Counted from the first letter of the stretch, positions 43,215 to 51,021 are shown. The stretch: 64,000 nt of DNA from Pontivivens sp032464575 (GCA_032464575.1 JAWDKM010000001.1:558001-622000); one strand, 5' to 3'. The notes: a model not told the origin generated them from the letters alone. Made by a program: numbers and translations.

Positions 43215-43799
43215 CTACCTGAAGAGCTTGCGCATCGCCGCGAGCAGCTCACGAGGCTTCTGCTTGATCCGCTCCTTACGGATGACGCCGTCGGCGATCT
43301 TTTCCGCATCCTTGATGTTGTCGGTCTGGAGGGCGGCCAGCATCTTCTGCACGCCCTTCTGATCGGAGACGCCGAGCCGCTTCATCATGGCGGGCGGCAT
43401 GTTGATGTTCTTCTCCAGGTTCTTGCGGTGATAGGTCTTGAACGCGTCGGTCTCATACATCGCGGGGATGGTGACCGCGTTGATGTTGAGCAGCACCTGC
43501 TGACGCGTCTTGGTGAAGATCCGGTCCCAGCCGTCGCGCATCTGCCACTTGTCGTTGTTGGCGAGCGTCACGGCGGCGTTGCAGATCTTGATGAACGCGT
43601 CCATCCGGAACTTCGCGCCGGGCCGGAAGTACGTCTCGTAGAGCATCTCGGGTCTGAAGTTCGACTTCTCCTGCATGAAGTGCAGGAATTCCGGCGTCCC
43701 CTCGCTCTTGATCTGGCTTGTCAGCATCGGACGCAGCTTCGCGTTCCTGTAGACGCCCGAATAGTCGTCGGGATACGTGATATTGTTGAACTCCGGCAT
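43215..43799 (-). CDS. RGS-domain-like protein of unknown function
   Basis: A 194-residue soluble protein. Residues 24-128 resemble a regulator-of-G-protein-signalling fold: TSQIKSEGTPEFLHFMQEKS (cf. EFLxFWxxxxxF), MLYETYFRPGAKF (cf. IYxxYIxxGAxxxVN), WDRIFTKTRQQVLLNI and TIPAMYETDAFKTYHRK (cf. MxxDxxPRFLxSxxY). The C-terminal 45 residues (MLAALQTDNIKDAEKIADGV) resemble the helical module of the 972-residue neighbour. ATG at 43799 follows AAAGGAG. A GAACC-type element lies 70 bases upstream, divergent from the ECF sigma gene. Bacterial RGS-like proteins are rare and uncharacterised; the assignment rests on pattern only. Confidence 0.6.
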   Translation of the reverse strand: MPEFNNITYPDDYSGVYRNAKLRPMLTSQIKSEGTPEFLHFMQEKSNFRPEMLYETYFRPGAKFRMDAFIKICNAAVTLANNDKWQMRDGWDRIFTKTRQQVLLNINAVTIPAMYETDAFKTYHRKNLEKNINMPPAMMKRLGVSDQKGVQKMLAALQTDNIKDAEKIADGVIRKERIKQKPRELLAAMRKLFR

Positions 43800-43868
43800 C
43801 GTGGCTCCTTTCCTGCGCCCGCCGCGCCCCGGGATCGGGCCGCGCGACATCCATGGGTCGGAGCGTTG

Positions 43869-43893
43869 GTGCCCCATGGACGCGAAAAGGTTC
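43869..43893 (-). promoter_or_regulatory. ECF-type promoter element (site C), for the RGS-like gene
   Basis: Minus strand GAACCTTTTCGCG, then GGGCAC starting 19 bases after the first G. Nearly identical first half to site A (GAACCTTTCGCG) on the other side of the region. Predicted untranslated leader of about 60 bases. Confidence 0.6.
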
Positions 43894-44068
43894 GCTGCGG
43901 CGAAAACCGGGGGCCTCAAACCCGTTTAACGCGATCTGATTTGCCGCTAGTCTCGATTCCAGACGGCACCGCGTGCCCGTCCGGACCGGCAAGGAGGGGC
44001 GCCGGCCCGGCCCGAAGCCTGCGAACGGGCGCCATCCGCTCCCCACGAAAAAAAATTCGGTCGGCCGT

Positions 44069-44093
44069 GAACCTTTCGCGCAGCGCCGGGAAC
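44069..44093 (+). promoter_or_regulatory. ECF-type promoter element (site A), for the ECF sigma gene
   Basis: GAACCTTTCGCG, then GGGAAC at positions 20-25 of the element, 35 bases before the sigma factor start. Fits autoregulation by the encoded ECF sigma factor. Confidence 0.6.
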
Positions 44094-44127
44094 ACATGAA
44101 TGCAGACAGCAGAGTGACACCACCGAG

Positions 44128-44727
44128 ATGCGTCTACTGAAACTGATCCCAAAGCCCTCTTCGGGGGTAAAGAACGCAACAGACGAAGCCTTGCTGGCTG
44201 CCGTCGCGGAAGGAGACATGGCCGCATTCGAACAGATGCATCGGCGCTACTTTCCCAAGCTCATGCACTTCGCGCGGCGCATCACCGGCAGCGCCGAGGT
44301 GGCCGAGGAAGTGGCCAACGACACGCTCATGGTGGTCTGGCGGACGGCGGACCGGTTCCAGGGACGCTCCAAGCCGTCCTCGTGGATCTTCGGCATCGCC
44401 TATCGCCAGTCCCTCAAGCAGCGCGAGAAGATGCAGAAGCGCAAGGGAGATGTGGAATTGGACGAGAACCTGATCGGCGACAACGGCGACACCGCCGACG
44501 CGGTGATCCGCGCCAAGGACCTCAAGGCCGCGCTCGACCGGCTGACACCCGAATTGCGCGCGGTGGTCGAACTCACCTACTACAACGGCTATCTCTACAC
44601 GGAGATTGCCGAGATCCTCGATTGCCCGGTGGGAACCGTAAAAACACGTATGATGACGGCACGTCGCCGCCTGCGGGACATGCTGTCGGACGATACGGAG
44701 CTATTTCCGGAGAATGAAGTTGCGTGA
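44128..44727 (+). CDS. ECF (RpoE-like) sigma factor
   Basis: A 199-residue group 4 sigma factor. Region 2: DEALLAAVAEGDMAAFEQMH, PKLMHFARRITGSAEVAEEV, DTLMVVWRTADRFQGRSKPS. Region 4: ALDRLTPELRAVVELTYYNG, LYTEIAEILDCPVGTVKTRM. It directs RNA polymerase to promoters with short -35/-10 motifs. Its gene overlaps that of a membrane anti-sigma factor by 14 bases, so its activity is probably released by a signal at the envelope. A matching bipartite element lies upstream of its own gene and of five other units in the T6SS locus, which suggests it is the regulator of that locus (inference). Confidence 0.93.
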   Translation: MRLLKLIPKPSSGVKNATDEALLAAVAEGDMAAFEQMHRRYFPKLMHFARRITGSAEVAEEVANDTLMVVWRTADRFQGRSKPSSWIFGIAYRQSLKQREKMQKRKGDVELDENLIGDNGDTADAVIRAKDLKAALDRLTPELRAVVELTYYNGYLYTEIAEILDCPVGTVKTRMMTARRRLRDMLSDDTELFPENEVA

Positions 44728-45358
44728 CACACACGACAAGCGGCCCGAAGAGGGCCATGACGCGCTCTGGGAGCTCATCCCGTGGTACGTGAACGGCTCC
44801 CTGCCCCCCGAGGAGATGGAGGCCGTCGAACGGCGTCTCGAGACCAGCGAGGAATTCGCCGCCGAGGTCGCCGTGCAGCGTCGGCTCGCGGAGAAGATGG
44901 CCACGGTCGACCCTTTTGAGGCCCCCTCGTCGCGCAGCTGGGAGACGCTGCGCGCGCAGATCGAGGCGGACCGGAGCGCCCGGACACCGAAGGTGGACGT
45001 GCGCGACCGGTTCCGCGGCGTTCGGGGGGGGCTTCTGCCAGCGGGCCTCGCGCTCGCCGCGTCGCTCGTGCTGGTCTTCCTGTTCACCCCGATCGACGAC
45101 GGGTTCCGCACGCTGACCAGCGGCGGTGCGCAGCAGGAGGGCGCGATCCGCTTCCAGCCGACCGCGGGCCTCGGCGCCGACCGCCTGGCGCAGGTCCTCG
45201 CCGCGCACGGTCTCGAACTCGCCGGAGGTCCGTCCGAGACCGGGGTCTACACCGCGGTTCCCGTCGACGGCGCGGAGGCTCCCGACCTCGACACCCTTTC
45301 GGAGACGCTGATGAGCGCGCCCGAGATCATCTTCGCCACGTCGGGCGAACAGCCGTGA
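44714..45358 (+). CDS. Membrane anti-sigma factor
   Basis: A 214-residue protein with an N-terminal cytoplasmic helical domain (HDALWELIPWYVNGSLPPEE, the anti-sigma pattern) and one membrane helix at residues 107-124 (LLPAGLALAASLVLVFLF). A periplasmic domain of about 90 residues follows. The zinc motif HxxxCxxC of ZAS anti-sigma factors is absent; there is no cysteine in the N-terminal part. It should hold the overlapping ECF sigma factor at the membrane. The subtilase gene that follows (GTGA overlap) could be its protease or be under its control. Confidence 0.85.
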   Translation: MKLRDTHDKRPEEGHDALWELIPWYVNGSLPPEEMEAVERRLETSEEFAAEVAVQRRLAEKMATVDPFEAPSSRSWETLRAQIEADRSARTPKVDVRDRFRGVRGGLLPAGLALAASLVLVFLFTPIDDGFRTLTSGGAQQEGAIRFQPTAGLGADRLAQVLAAHGLELAGGPSETGVYTAVPVDGAEAPDLDTLSETLMSAPEIIFATSGEQP

Positions 45359-46551
45359 ACCGGCTGACGTCGGTCCTTGCCCTGGCCTGGGCGCTGCTGC
45401 CCTGCGTGGCCTGCACGCCGCAGGCGCAGACGCAGCTCTTTGCGCCGCCCACACCCCCGCCGGCCGAGGAACTGACGTCCGACAAGCATCTCGTCCTGAC
45501 GTTCCCGATCGGGGATCCGGAGGCGCTGGACGCCACGGTCGACGAGATCGTCGAGCGGTTCGACGTCACGCTCGCCGCCGAATGGCCGCTGGTGTCGCTC
45601 GATGTCTACTGCCTCGTCGTCGAGGCGGACGATGCGGTGGAGATCGAGACGCTGATCGAGCAGATGGAGGCCGATACCCAGATCCGCACGGTGCAGCGGA
45701 TGCAGGTGTTCAACACCTCGACCGAGCCCTATCCCGACCCGCTCTTTCCCGCGCAGACCTCGCTGAGCCGGCTCAACATCCTGCCGGCGCACGACCTGTC
45801 CACGGGCACCGGCGTCACGGTCGGCATCGTGGATTCCGCCGTGGACGGCAGCCACCGCGATCTTGCCGCCAACGTCCGGGAGCTGCGCGACTTCGTCGGC
45901 GACGACCGGGCCGGCGGGGGGGAAGTCCACGGCACCGCGATCGCCGGGATCATCGGTGCGGACGCGACGAACCGGTTCGGGATGGTGGGCGTGGCGCCGG
46001 ATGCCTCGCTCGTCAGCCTGCGCGCCTGCTGGCAGGCCGGCAACGGCGGCGGGCGCTGCAACAGCTTCTCGCTGGCCCGCGCGCTGAACTTCGCGATCCT
46101 GAACGATATCGATGTCCTCAACATGAGCCTCGGCGGGCAGCCGGACCCGCTGATCGAGGAGTTGCTGGGCGCGGCGCGCGAGGCCGGTGTGGTGGTCGTC
46201 GCGGCCTGGGGCGAGGCGCTCGAGCCCGCCTTTCCCGCCTCTCTGCCCGGTGTCATCGCCGCGGGCGAGCTGTCGGAGCGCTCGGTGCCCGCACCGTCGG
46301 TCGACGTGCTGAGCGCGGCCCCGGGTGACGACTACGACTACTTCTCTGGCTCGTCGGTGGCCGCAGCCCATGTCAGCGGCGTCGTCGCCCTGATGCTCGC
46401 GGCCGACGGCGGCCTGACCGGCGACGAGATCCGCCGCACGCTGGACGACGCGCGCGAGATGCGGGGCGGTCGCCCGGTGCTCGACGCGTGCGAGGCATTG
46501 CGGACCGGCGTCGATGCGTCGCTGGCCTGCGGGCCGCAGGTGGGCGGCTAG
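45355..46551 (+). CDS. S8 family subtilisin-like peptidase, likely lipoprotein
   Basis: A 398-residue exported subtilase. The N-terminal hydrophobic segment ends PCVAC, a lipobox-like site with Cys20, followed by a proline-rich linker and an inhibitor-like propeptide (about 45-115). The triad is present: Asp160 (VGIVDSAVDGSHRDL), His192 (EVHGTAIAGIIG) and Ser334 (FSGSSVAAAHVSG). The oxyanion-hole asparagine, expected in an AAGN motif, is replaced: the segment reads VVVAAWGEALEP with Glu287. Activity may be altered or lost. GTG start overlaps the anti-sigma stop. Its operon with sigma and anti-sigma suggests a sensing or cleavage role in the envelope. Confidence 0.88.
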   Translation: MNRLTSVLALAWALLPCVACTPQAQTQLFAPPTPPPAEELTSDKHLVLTFPIGDPEALDATVDEIVERFDVTLAAEWPLVSLDVYCLVVEADDAVEIETLIEQMEADTQIRTVQRMQVFNTSTEPYPDPLFPAQTSLSRLNILPAHDLSTGTGVTVGIVDSAVDGSHRDLAANVRELRDFVGDDRAGGGEVHGTAIAGIIGADATNRFGMVGVAPDASLVSLRACWQAGNGGGRCNSFSLARALNFAILNDIDVLNMSLGGQPDPLIEELLGAAREAGVVVVAAWGEALEPAFPASLPGVIAAGELSERSVPAPSVDVLSAAPGDDYDYFSGSSVAAAHVSGVVALMLAADGGLTGDEIRRTLDDAREMRGGRPVLDACEALRTGVDASLACGPQVGG

Positions 46552-46605
46552 CCCGCCCCCTCGCAGAAAAAGCCGCCCCGGCGGCAGATTTCTCCCCTCC
46601 GCCAT

Positions 46606-46630
46606 GAACCCGATCGGTCGCTGCGGTCAC
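46606..46630 (+). promoter_or_regulatory. ECF-type promoter element (site E), upstream of the caspase-like gene
   Basis: GAACC, 14 bases, then GGTCAC: same spacing as the other sites. It overlaps the left arm of the hairpin at 46616-46652. It would serve the unit that starts at 46713 and runs into the kinase and tssA. Confidence 0.45.
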
Positions 46631-46652
46631 TCACGAAGTGACCGCAGCGACC
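46616..46652 (+). repeat. Strong 16-bp inverted repeat
   Basis: GGTCGCTGCGGTCACT, five bases (CACGA), AGTGACCGCAGCGACC: a perfect 16-bp stem. It lies 65 bases after the subtilase stop. It has no T-run, so it is either a Rho-type terminator/mRNA-stabilising hairpin or a dyad operator; it overlaps promoter element E. Confidence 0.8.
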
Positions 46653-46712
46653 ACGCGCCGGTGCCGCCCCGACGGGCGGCGTCCCGGCCGCGCAACAGGG
46701 GGATCCATCGGC

Positions 46713-47693
46713 ATGATCACGCGCGCCTTCGCCATCGCCTTTTGCCTGACGACGACGATCGCCTGCGCGGCGTCGGCACAGTCGGACCGCATCCTCGCGC
46801 TTGTCGTCGCCACCGGGGACGGAACGGCGCGCGCGGACGCGGTGCAGGCGCATCTCGACATCCTGGGCACCGAGACGCTGCGCGCGGACGCGCCGAGCAA
46901 CGCGCAACTCCGCTCGATCCTCACCCGCTTCGGGCGCGAGGCCGCGGATGCGCGGGTCAGTCTCGTCTATCTCGACCTGCCCGCCGTGACCTTCGAGGGC
47001 CGGGCCTTCGTCCTGCCGGAGGGCGCGCGGGTGGAGCGGCCGACGGATCTCTTCACGCAGGGCATCCCCCTGCTTGCCTTCGCCCGCTCTGCCGCCCAGG
47101 CCGAGCAGGGCGGCGCGGTGCTCGCCACGATCCGCGCGAGGGACGGCCTTCCGACGGAGATCGGCACGCTTGTCGAAGCACCCCAGGCCGTGCCGGGCTC
47201 CAGCCCGATCCTGATCGCGGACCTCGACGCGTTCCCCGACCTCGACGTCATCCTGCAGGACGCCCTGCTGGACGAGGAGGTCGAGCTCGGCGCGCTGCTG
47301 CGCCGGATGTTCACCCAGACCGGCGTCACCCTCTCCGCCTTCCCGCAGACCCCCACCATCCTGCGCGCGCCGCCGGAGCCCGAGGGTCCGACCGAGGTGA
47401 TCGTGCTGCCGGTGATCGAGCTTGAGCCCGCGACCGAAACCGCCGAGACCATCGAGAGCGCCGCGGAGCCGGCCGAGACGCTGGAGGAGCTGTCGCTGCT
47501 GGAGCAGTCGCTGTCGCGCTCGGCCAAGCGGTCCCTCCAGCGGGTCCTGCGCGACCTCGGCCACTACAAGGGGCTGGTCGACGGCATCTTCGGGCCGCAG
47601 ACGCGCCAGGCGATCCGCACCTTCCAGGAGGACCGGGCCGAGGAGCCCACGGGCATCCTGAACCGCCGGCAACTGCTCGACCTGAGCTCCTGA
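46713..47693 (+). CDS. Exported protein: degenerate caspase-like domain plus peptidoglycan-binding domain
   Basis: A 326-residue protein with a signal peptide (residues 1-22, ending AASA). Residues 25-150 have the strand pattern of a caspase/metacaspase fold (RILALVVATGDGTARADAVQ; RVSLVYLDLPAVTFEGRAF) but lack the His and Cys of the dyad, so this assignment is weak. After an acidic linker, residues 265-322 form a clear peptidoglycan-binding-1 domain: SLQRVLRDLGHYKGLVDGIF, GPQTRQAIRTFQEDRA. ATG at 46713 follows GGGGGA. Located at the head of the T6SS operon; it may anchor the machine to the wall, which is speculation. Confidence 0.7.
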   Translation: MITRAFAIAFCLTTTIACAASAQSDRILALVVATGDGTARADAVQAHLDILGTETLRADAPSNAQLRSILTRFGREAADARVSLVYLDLPAVTFEGRAFVLPEGARVERPTDLFTQGIPLLAFARSAAQAEQGGAVLATIRARDGLPTEIGTLVEAPQAVPGSSPILIADLDAFPDLDVILQDALLDEEVELGALLRRMFTQTGVTLSAFPQTPTILRAPPEPEGPTEVIVLPVIELEPATETAETIESAAEPAETLEELSLLEQSLSRSAKRSLQRVLRDLGHYKGLVDGIFGPQTRQAIRTFQEDRAEEPTGILNRRQLLDLSS

Positions 47694-47726
47694 CCGCCCC
47701 CGACGAAGGAAGAGAGGATCACGACC

Positions 47727-48599
47727 ATGGGTCTGCGTTTCAAGTACAACATCGTCCTGCTGCTCGCCTGCGCCGTGGGGATCACCGTGGCCACCGCAAT
47801 GTCCTACGTCGTCGTGCGCAAGTCCGCGGTGCAGGAGGTCGAGCAGTCGATCGACCTGCTGCGCGCCAACGCCACCGCCGTGCGCTCCTACACGTTGAAC
47901 AACATCGACCCGCTCTTGTCGGACAACGGTGACATCCTGTTCCTGCCGGAGAAGATCACCTCCTTCGCCGCCCGCTCCGTCTTCGACACGTTCAACGAGG
48001 AGTTTCCGGAGTTCCGCTACAAGGAGGCGGCGCTGAACCCGACCAATCCGGCCGACCTTCCGAACGCGCTGGAGGAGGACATGATCGAGCAGTTCCGCGC
48101 CGATCCCTCCCTCGACCGTGTCGCGGCCGAGGTCGAGACCGAGGAGGGCCGCTTCCTGACCGTCGCCTTTCCGGTCACGATCTATCAGGAGGGGTGCCTG
48201 CGCTGCCATTCGGATCCTGATATCGCGCCGCCCGCGATGGTCGATCTCTACGGATCCGAGAACGGCTTCGGCTGGGAGATGGGGGAGACGGTGGGCGCGC
48301 AGATCATCTCCGCCCCCATGGCGCTGGTCGACGAGCGGGCACGGGAGACGGCGATCATCCTCGTCTCCGGTCTCGCCTTCGTCTTCGTGCTGGTCTTCGT
48401 ACTGACCAACCTGATGCTCGCGCGCATCGTGCTGCGCCCCGTCCGGCGCATGTCGACGGTGGCCGAGAAGGTGAGCATGGGCGACTTCTCCATCGACGAG
48501 TACCGTAAGCCCGGCAAGGACGAGATCAGCTCGCTTTCCATCTCCTTCAACCGGATGCGCCGCAGCCTCGAACGCGCGATGAGCATGATCGATGTCTGA
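47727..48599 (+). CDS. Heme-binding (DUF3365/Tll0287-like) HAMP sensor
   Basis: A 290-residue membrane sensor. Helix 1 (about 8-30), a periplasmic DUF3365-type domain with a c-type heme motif CLRCH (Cys157, Cys160, His161), helix 2 (about 208-232) and a cytoplasmic HAMP domain (LRPVRRMSTVAEKVSMGDFS). It has no output domain; the reading frame ends inside the start of the following Ser/Thr kinase gene (8-base overlap). The two are therefore likely to be one signalling unit in which redox or ligand state of the heme tunes the kinase. That coupling is inferred from gene overlap. Confidence 0.85.
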   Translation: MGLRFKYNIVLLLACAVGITVATAMSYVVVRKSAVQEVEQSIDLLRANATAVRSYTLNNIDPLLSDNGDILFLPEKITSFAARSVFDTFNEEFPEFRYKEAALNPTNPADLPNALEEDMIEQFRADPSLDRVAAEVETEEGRFLTVAFPVTIYQEGCLRCHSDPDIAPPAMVDLYGSENGFGWEMGETVGAQIISAPMALVDERARETAIILVSGLAFVFVLVFVLTNLMLARIVLRPVRRMSTVAEKVSMGDFSIDEYRKPGKDEISSLSISFNRMRRSLERAMSMIDV

Positions 48600-49947
48600 C
48601 GAAACGGTCATCGCACCCGGCGGCGGACGCCGGTTCATCGGGAAGTACCGCATCGACGGCGTGCTGGGCGAAGGGGCGATGGGCGTGGTCTATGCGGGCC
48701 AGGATCCCGACATCGACCGGCCCGTCGCGATCAAGACGATCCACCAGCACCTGATCGGGACGGCGGACAGCCAGGACTGGCTCGACCGCTTCGCGCGGGA
48801 GGCGCGGGCGGCGGGCCGGGTGCTGCACCCCAACCTGGTGACGATCTTCGAGTTCCTGCAGCAGGACGGGCGGCCCTACCTTGTGATGGAGCGGATCCGC
48901 TCGGTTACGCTGGAGGACCGGCGGGCCGCGCCCGATCCGCTGCCGCTGGAGGAGATCCACGCGCTGATGGGCCAGATCCTCGCCGGGCTCGCCTGCATCC
49001 ATGCCGCCGGGATCGTGCACCGGGACCTTAAGCCCGCCAACGTGATGCTGACCGATGACGGCACGGTGAAGCTGACCGATTTCGGTATCGCGCGGCTGAC
49101 CGCGATGGACGCCACGGGCGCCGGGATGGTCGGCACCCCCTCCTACATGGCGCCGGAGCAGCTCACGGGCCGCGAGGTCGATGCGCGGGCGGACATCTAT
49201 GCTTGCGGGGTCATGCTCTACGAGCTTCTGACGGGCCGCAAACCCTATCGCGGCGGCGGCGTCGAGGCGCTGTTCGAGGTGGTGCGCAACGGCAAGGTCA
49301 CCCCGCCCAGCGAGGTGAAGCCGGAGCTGGCGGCCGAGATCGATCGCGTCGTCCTGACCGCGATGAGCGTCGATCCCGACAACCGCTTCGAGAGTGCGGA
49401 CGCCATGCGCGCGGCCTTGGAGGAGGTGCTGCCGACCGCCGACCGCACCGGGCTGATCGAGGTCACGGCGCGACCGCAGCGCACCGCCGGGCCCGGCAGC
49501 TTCTCCTCCACCATGCTGGAGCGGATCAACGAACAGACGCTGGGCAAGGTCGCGCAGCATCTCACGAAGAGCATCGGCCCCATGGGCAGCATCATCGCCC
49601 GCCGCGCCGCCGCCAGCGCCTCCAACGCGGACGAGATGGTCGCCGCCGTGCTCGAGGAGTTCGACGATCCGGCCGAGCGGGCCGAGATGCGCCGCCTGAT
49701 GGAACGGGTGCTGGCGGGCAATGGCGAGACGTCGCTGCCGGGCGCGCACGGCCTGCCGCCCGAGGCAGTCGCACGGATCACCGACCTTCTGAAACCCCAT
49801 CTCGGCCCGATCGCGAGCGTTCTGGTGCGCAAGCGGGCGAACGGCGCGGCGACGCCCACCGCCCTCGCCGAAACCGTGGCCGAGAGCATCACCGACACGA
49901 CCGAGCGCGCCGCCTTCCTGCGCGCCGTCGACACCGCGCTCCGCTGA
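48592..49947 (+). CDS. ppkA: PpkA-type Ser/Thr protein kinase of the T6SS
   Basis: A 451-residue Hanks-type kinase. Kinase core at residues 18-285: VLGEGAMGVVYAGQD (glycine loop), VAIKTI (lysine), IVHRDLKPANVMLT (catalytic loop), LTDFGIARL (DFG), GTPSYMAPEQLTG (activation end). The C-terminal 165 residues are helical (MLERINEQTLGKVAQHL; TETVAESITDTTERAAF-like end), with no membrane helix. In T6SS loci PpkA phosphorylates Fha to trigger assembly, balanced by PppA; neither Fha nor PppA is in the window. Overlaps the heme sensor gene, 25 bases before tssA. Confidence 0.9.
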   Translation: MSDETVIAPGGGRRFIGKYRIDGVLGEGAMGVVYAGQDPDIDRPVAIKTIHQHLIGTADSQDWLDRFAREARAAGRVLHPNLVTIFEFLQQDGRPYLVMERIRSVTLEDRRAAPDPLPLEEIHALMGQILAGLACIHAAGIVHRDLKPANVMLTDDGTVKLTDFGIARLTAMDATGAGMVGTPSYMAPEQLTGREVDARADIYACGVMLYELLTGRKPYRGGGVEALFEVVRNGKVTPPSEVKPELAAEIDRVVLTAMSVDPDNRFESADAMRAALEEVLPTADRTGLIEVTARPQRTAGPGSFSSTMLERINEQTLGKVAQHLTKSIGPMGSIIARRAAASASNADEMVAAVLEEFDDPAERAEMRRLMERVLAGNGETSLPGAHGLPPEAVARITDLLKPHLGPIASVLVRKRANGAATPTALAETVAESITDTTERAAFLRAVDTALR

Positions 49948-49972
49948 GCGCCCCTTATCGAAAGGACCCGCC

Positions 49973-51007
49973 ATGCTCGACCTTCAGAGCCTTCTGCAAG
50001 ACCTCCACGACGACGCGCCGAGCGGCGAGGATCTGGAATACGATCCCGATTTCATGGCGCTGGAGCTCGCGAGCCAGCCCGGTGAGGAGCGGGTCGTGGG
50101 CGACGCAGTCATCCCGGCGGAGGATCCGGACTATCCGGCCGTGGTGGAAGGGGCGACCGCCCTGCTCGGCCGCACCCGTGACCTTCGCGTCGCCGTAATC
50201 CTCGCCACCGCGGCGCTGCGCACCGGCGGGCTTCCGGCCTTCGAACAGGTGCTCGAATACATGCGCCGCGCGCTGGAGGATCATTGGGACAGCGTCCATC
50301 CGCAGCTCGACGCCGAGGATGACGACGACCCCACAACACGGGTGAACGCCGTGCTCGGCCTCACCAGCCGGACGACCGTGCTGCGGGCGCTGCGCGAGGC
50401 GACGCTGACGCAGAGCCGTGCAATGGGCCGGTTCAGCCTGCGCGACCTGTTGATCGCCGAAGGCGAAGCGACTCCGGCCGAGGATGAGGACGTGCCCGAC
50501 GCCCAGACGATCGAAGCCGCCTTCCGCGACACCGATCCCGGCCAGCTGTCCGCGCTCGCGCACGCCGTGGCGGCCAGCCAGGACCACGCCGCCGCCATCT
50601 CGGCGGCCATCGACACGCGGATCGGCACCGCGGGTCCCGATCTCGACCTGCTGACCCGGATGCTGCGCGACATCGCACGGCGCATCGCGCCCTACGTGGC
50701 ACAGGATGTGGAGACGCCGGAGATCACGGCGGACTATACGCCTGCCCCGGTGCCGCAAGAGGCCCCGGCGACCATCTCCGGTAGCGGCGCCATCGCCTCG
50801 CCGGACGATGTGAAGGCCGCGATCGACCGCATCGTCGCCTATTACGACCGGGTCGAGCCCTCGAGCCCGGTGCCCATGCTGCTGGCCCGCGCGCGGCGCC
50901 TCGTCTCCGCCGATTTCGTGACGATCATGCGCGACATGGCTCCGGCGGGCGTCGAAAACGTCGCCCTGATCGGTGGCTTCGATGAAGAAGAGAATTCCTA
51001 CGATTAA
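49973..51007 (+). CDS. tssA: T6SS cap/assembly protein TssA
   Basis: A 344-residue ImpA-type protein that helps build the baseplate and caps the growing sheath. The N-terminal ImpA domain is clear: SLLQDLHDDAPSGEDLEYDP, DLRVAVILATAALRTGGLPA, QVLEYMRRALEDHWDSVHPQ, TRVNAVLGL. A linker with PAPVPQEAPATISGSGAI leads to the short C-terminal domain (AAIDRIVAYYDRVEPSSPVP, ADFVTIMRDMAPAGVENVAL). It is a short TssA class without the VasJ extension. ATG at 49973 follows AAAGGA. Confidence 0.93.
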   Translation: MLDLQSLLQDLHDDAPSGEDLEYDPDFMALELASQPGEERVVGDAVIPAEDPDYPAVVEGATALLGRTRDLRVAVILATAALRTGGLPAFEQVLEYMRRALEDHWDSVHPQLDAEDDDDPTTRVNAVLGLTSRTTVLRALREATLTQSRAMGRFSLRDLLIAEGEATPAEDEDVPDAQTIEAAFRDTDPGQLSALAHAVAASQDHAAAISAAIDTRIGTAGPDLDLLTRMLRDIARRIAPYVAQDVETPEITADYTPAPVPQEAPATISGSGAIASPDDVKAAIDRIVAYYDRVEPSSPVPMLLARARRLVSADFVTIMRDMAPAGVENVALIGGFDEEENSYD

Positions 51008-51021
51008 TTGTCGGCCCGCGT

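Larger units (their letters stand above)
43800..44127. other. Divergent promoter region between RGS-like and ECF sigma genes
   Basis: 328 bases with no gene. It holds two head-to-head copies of the GAACC-N14-GGGMAC element (43869-43893 minus, 44069-44093 plus) and an A8 run at 44048-44055. Most likely a pair of ECF-dependent promoters. Confidence 0.6.

Noticed and set aside
46571..46586. AAAAAGCCGC...GCGGC as an intrinsic terminator of the subtilase operon
   Set aside because: Stem of only five to six pairs and the downstream AGATTTC is not a T-run; left out as too weak.
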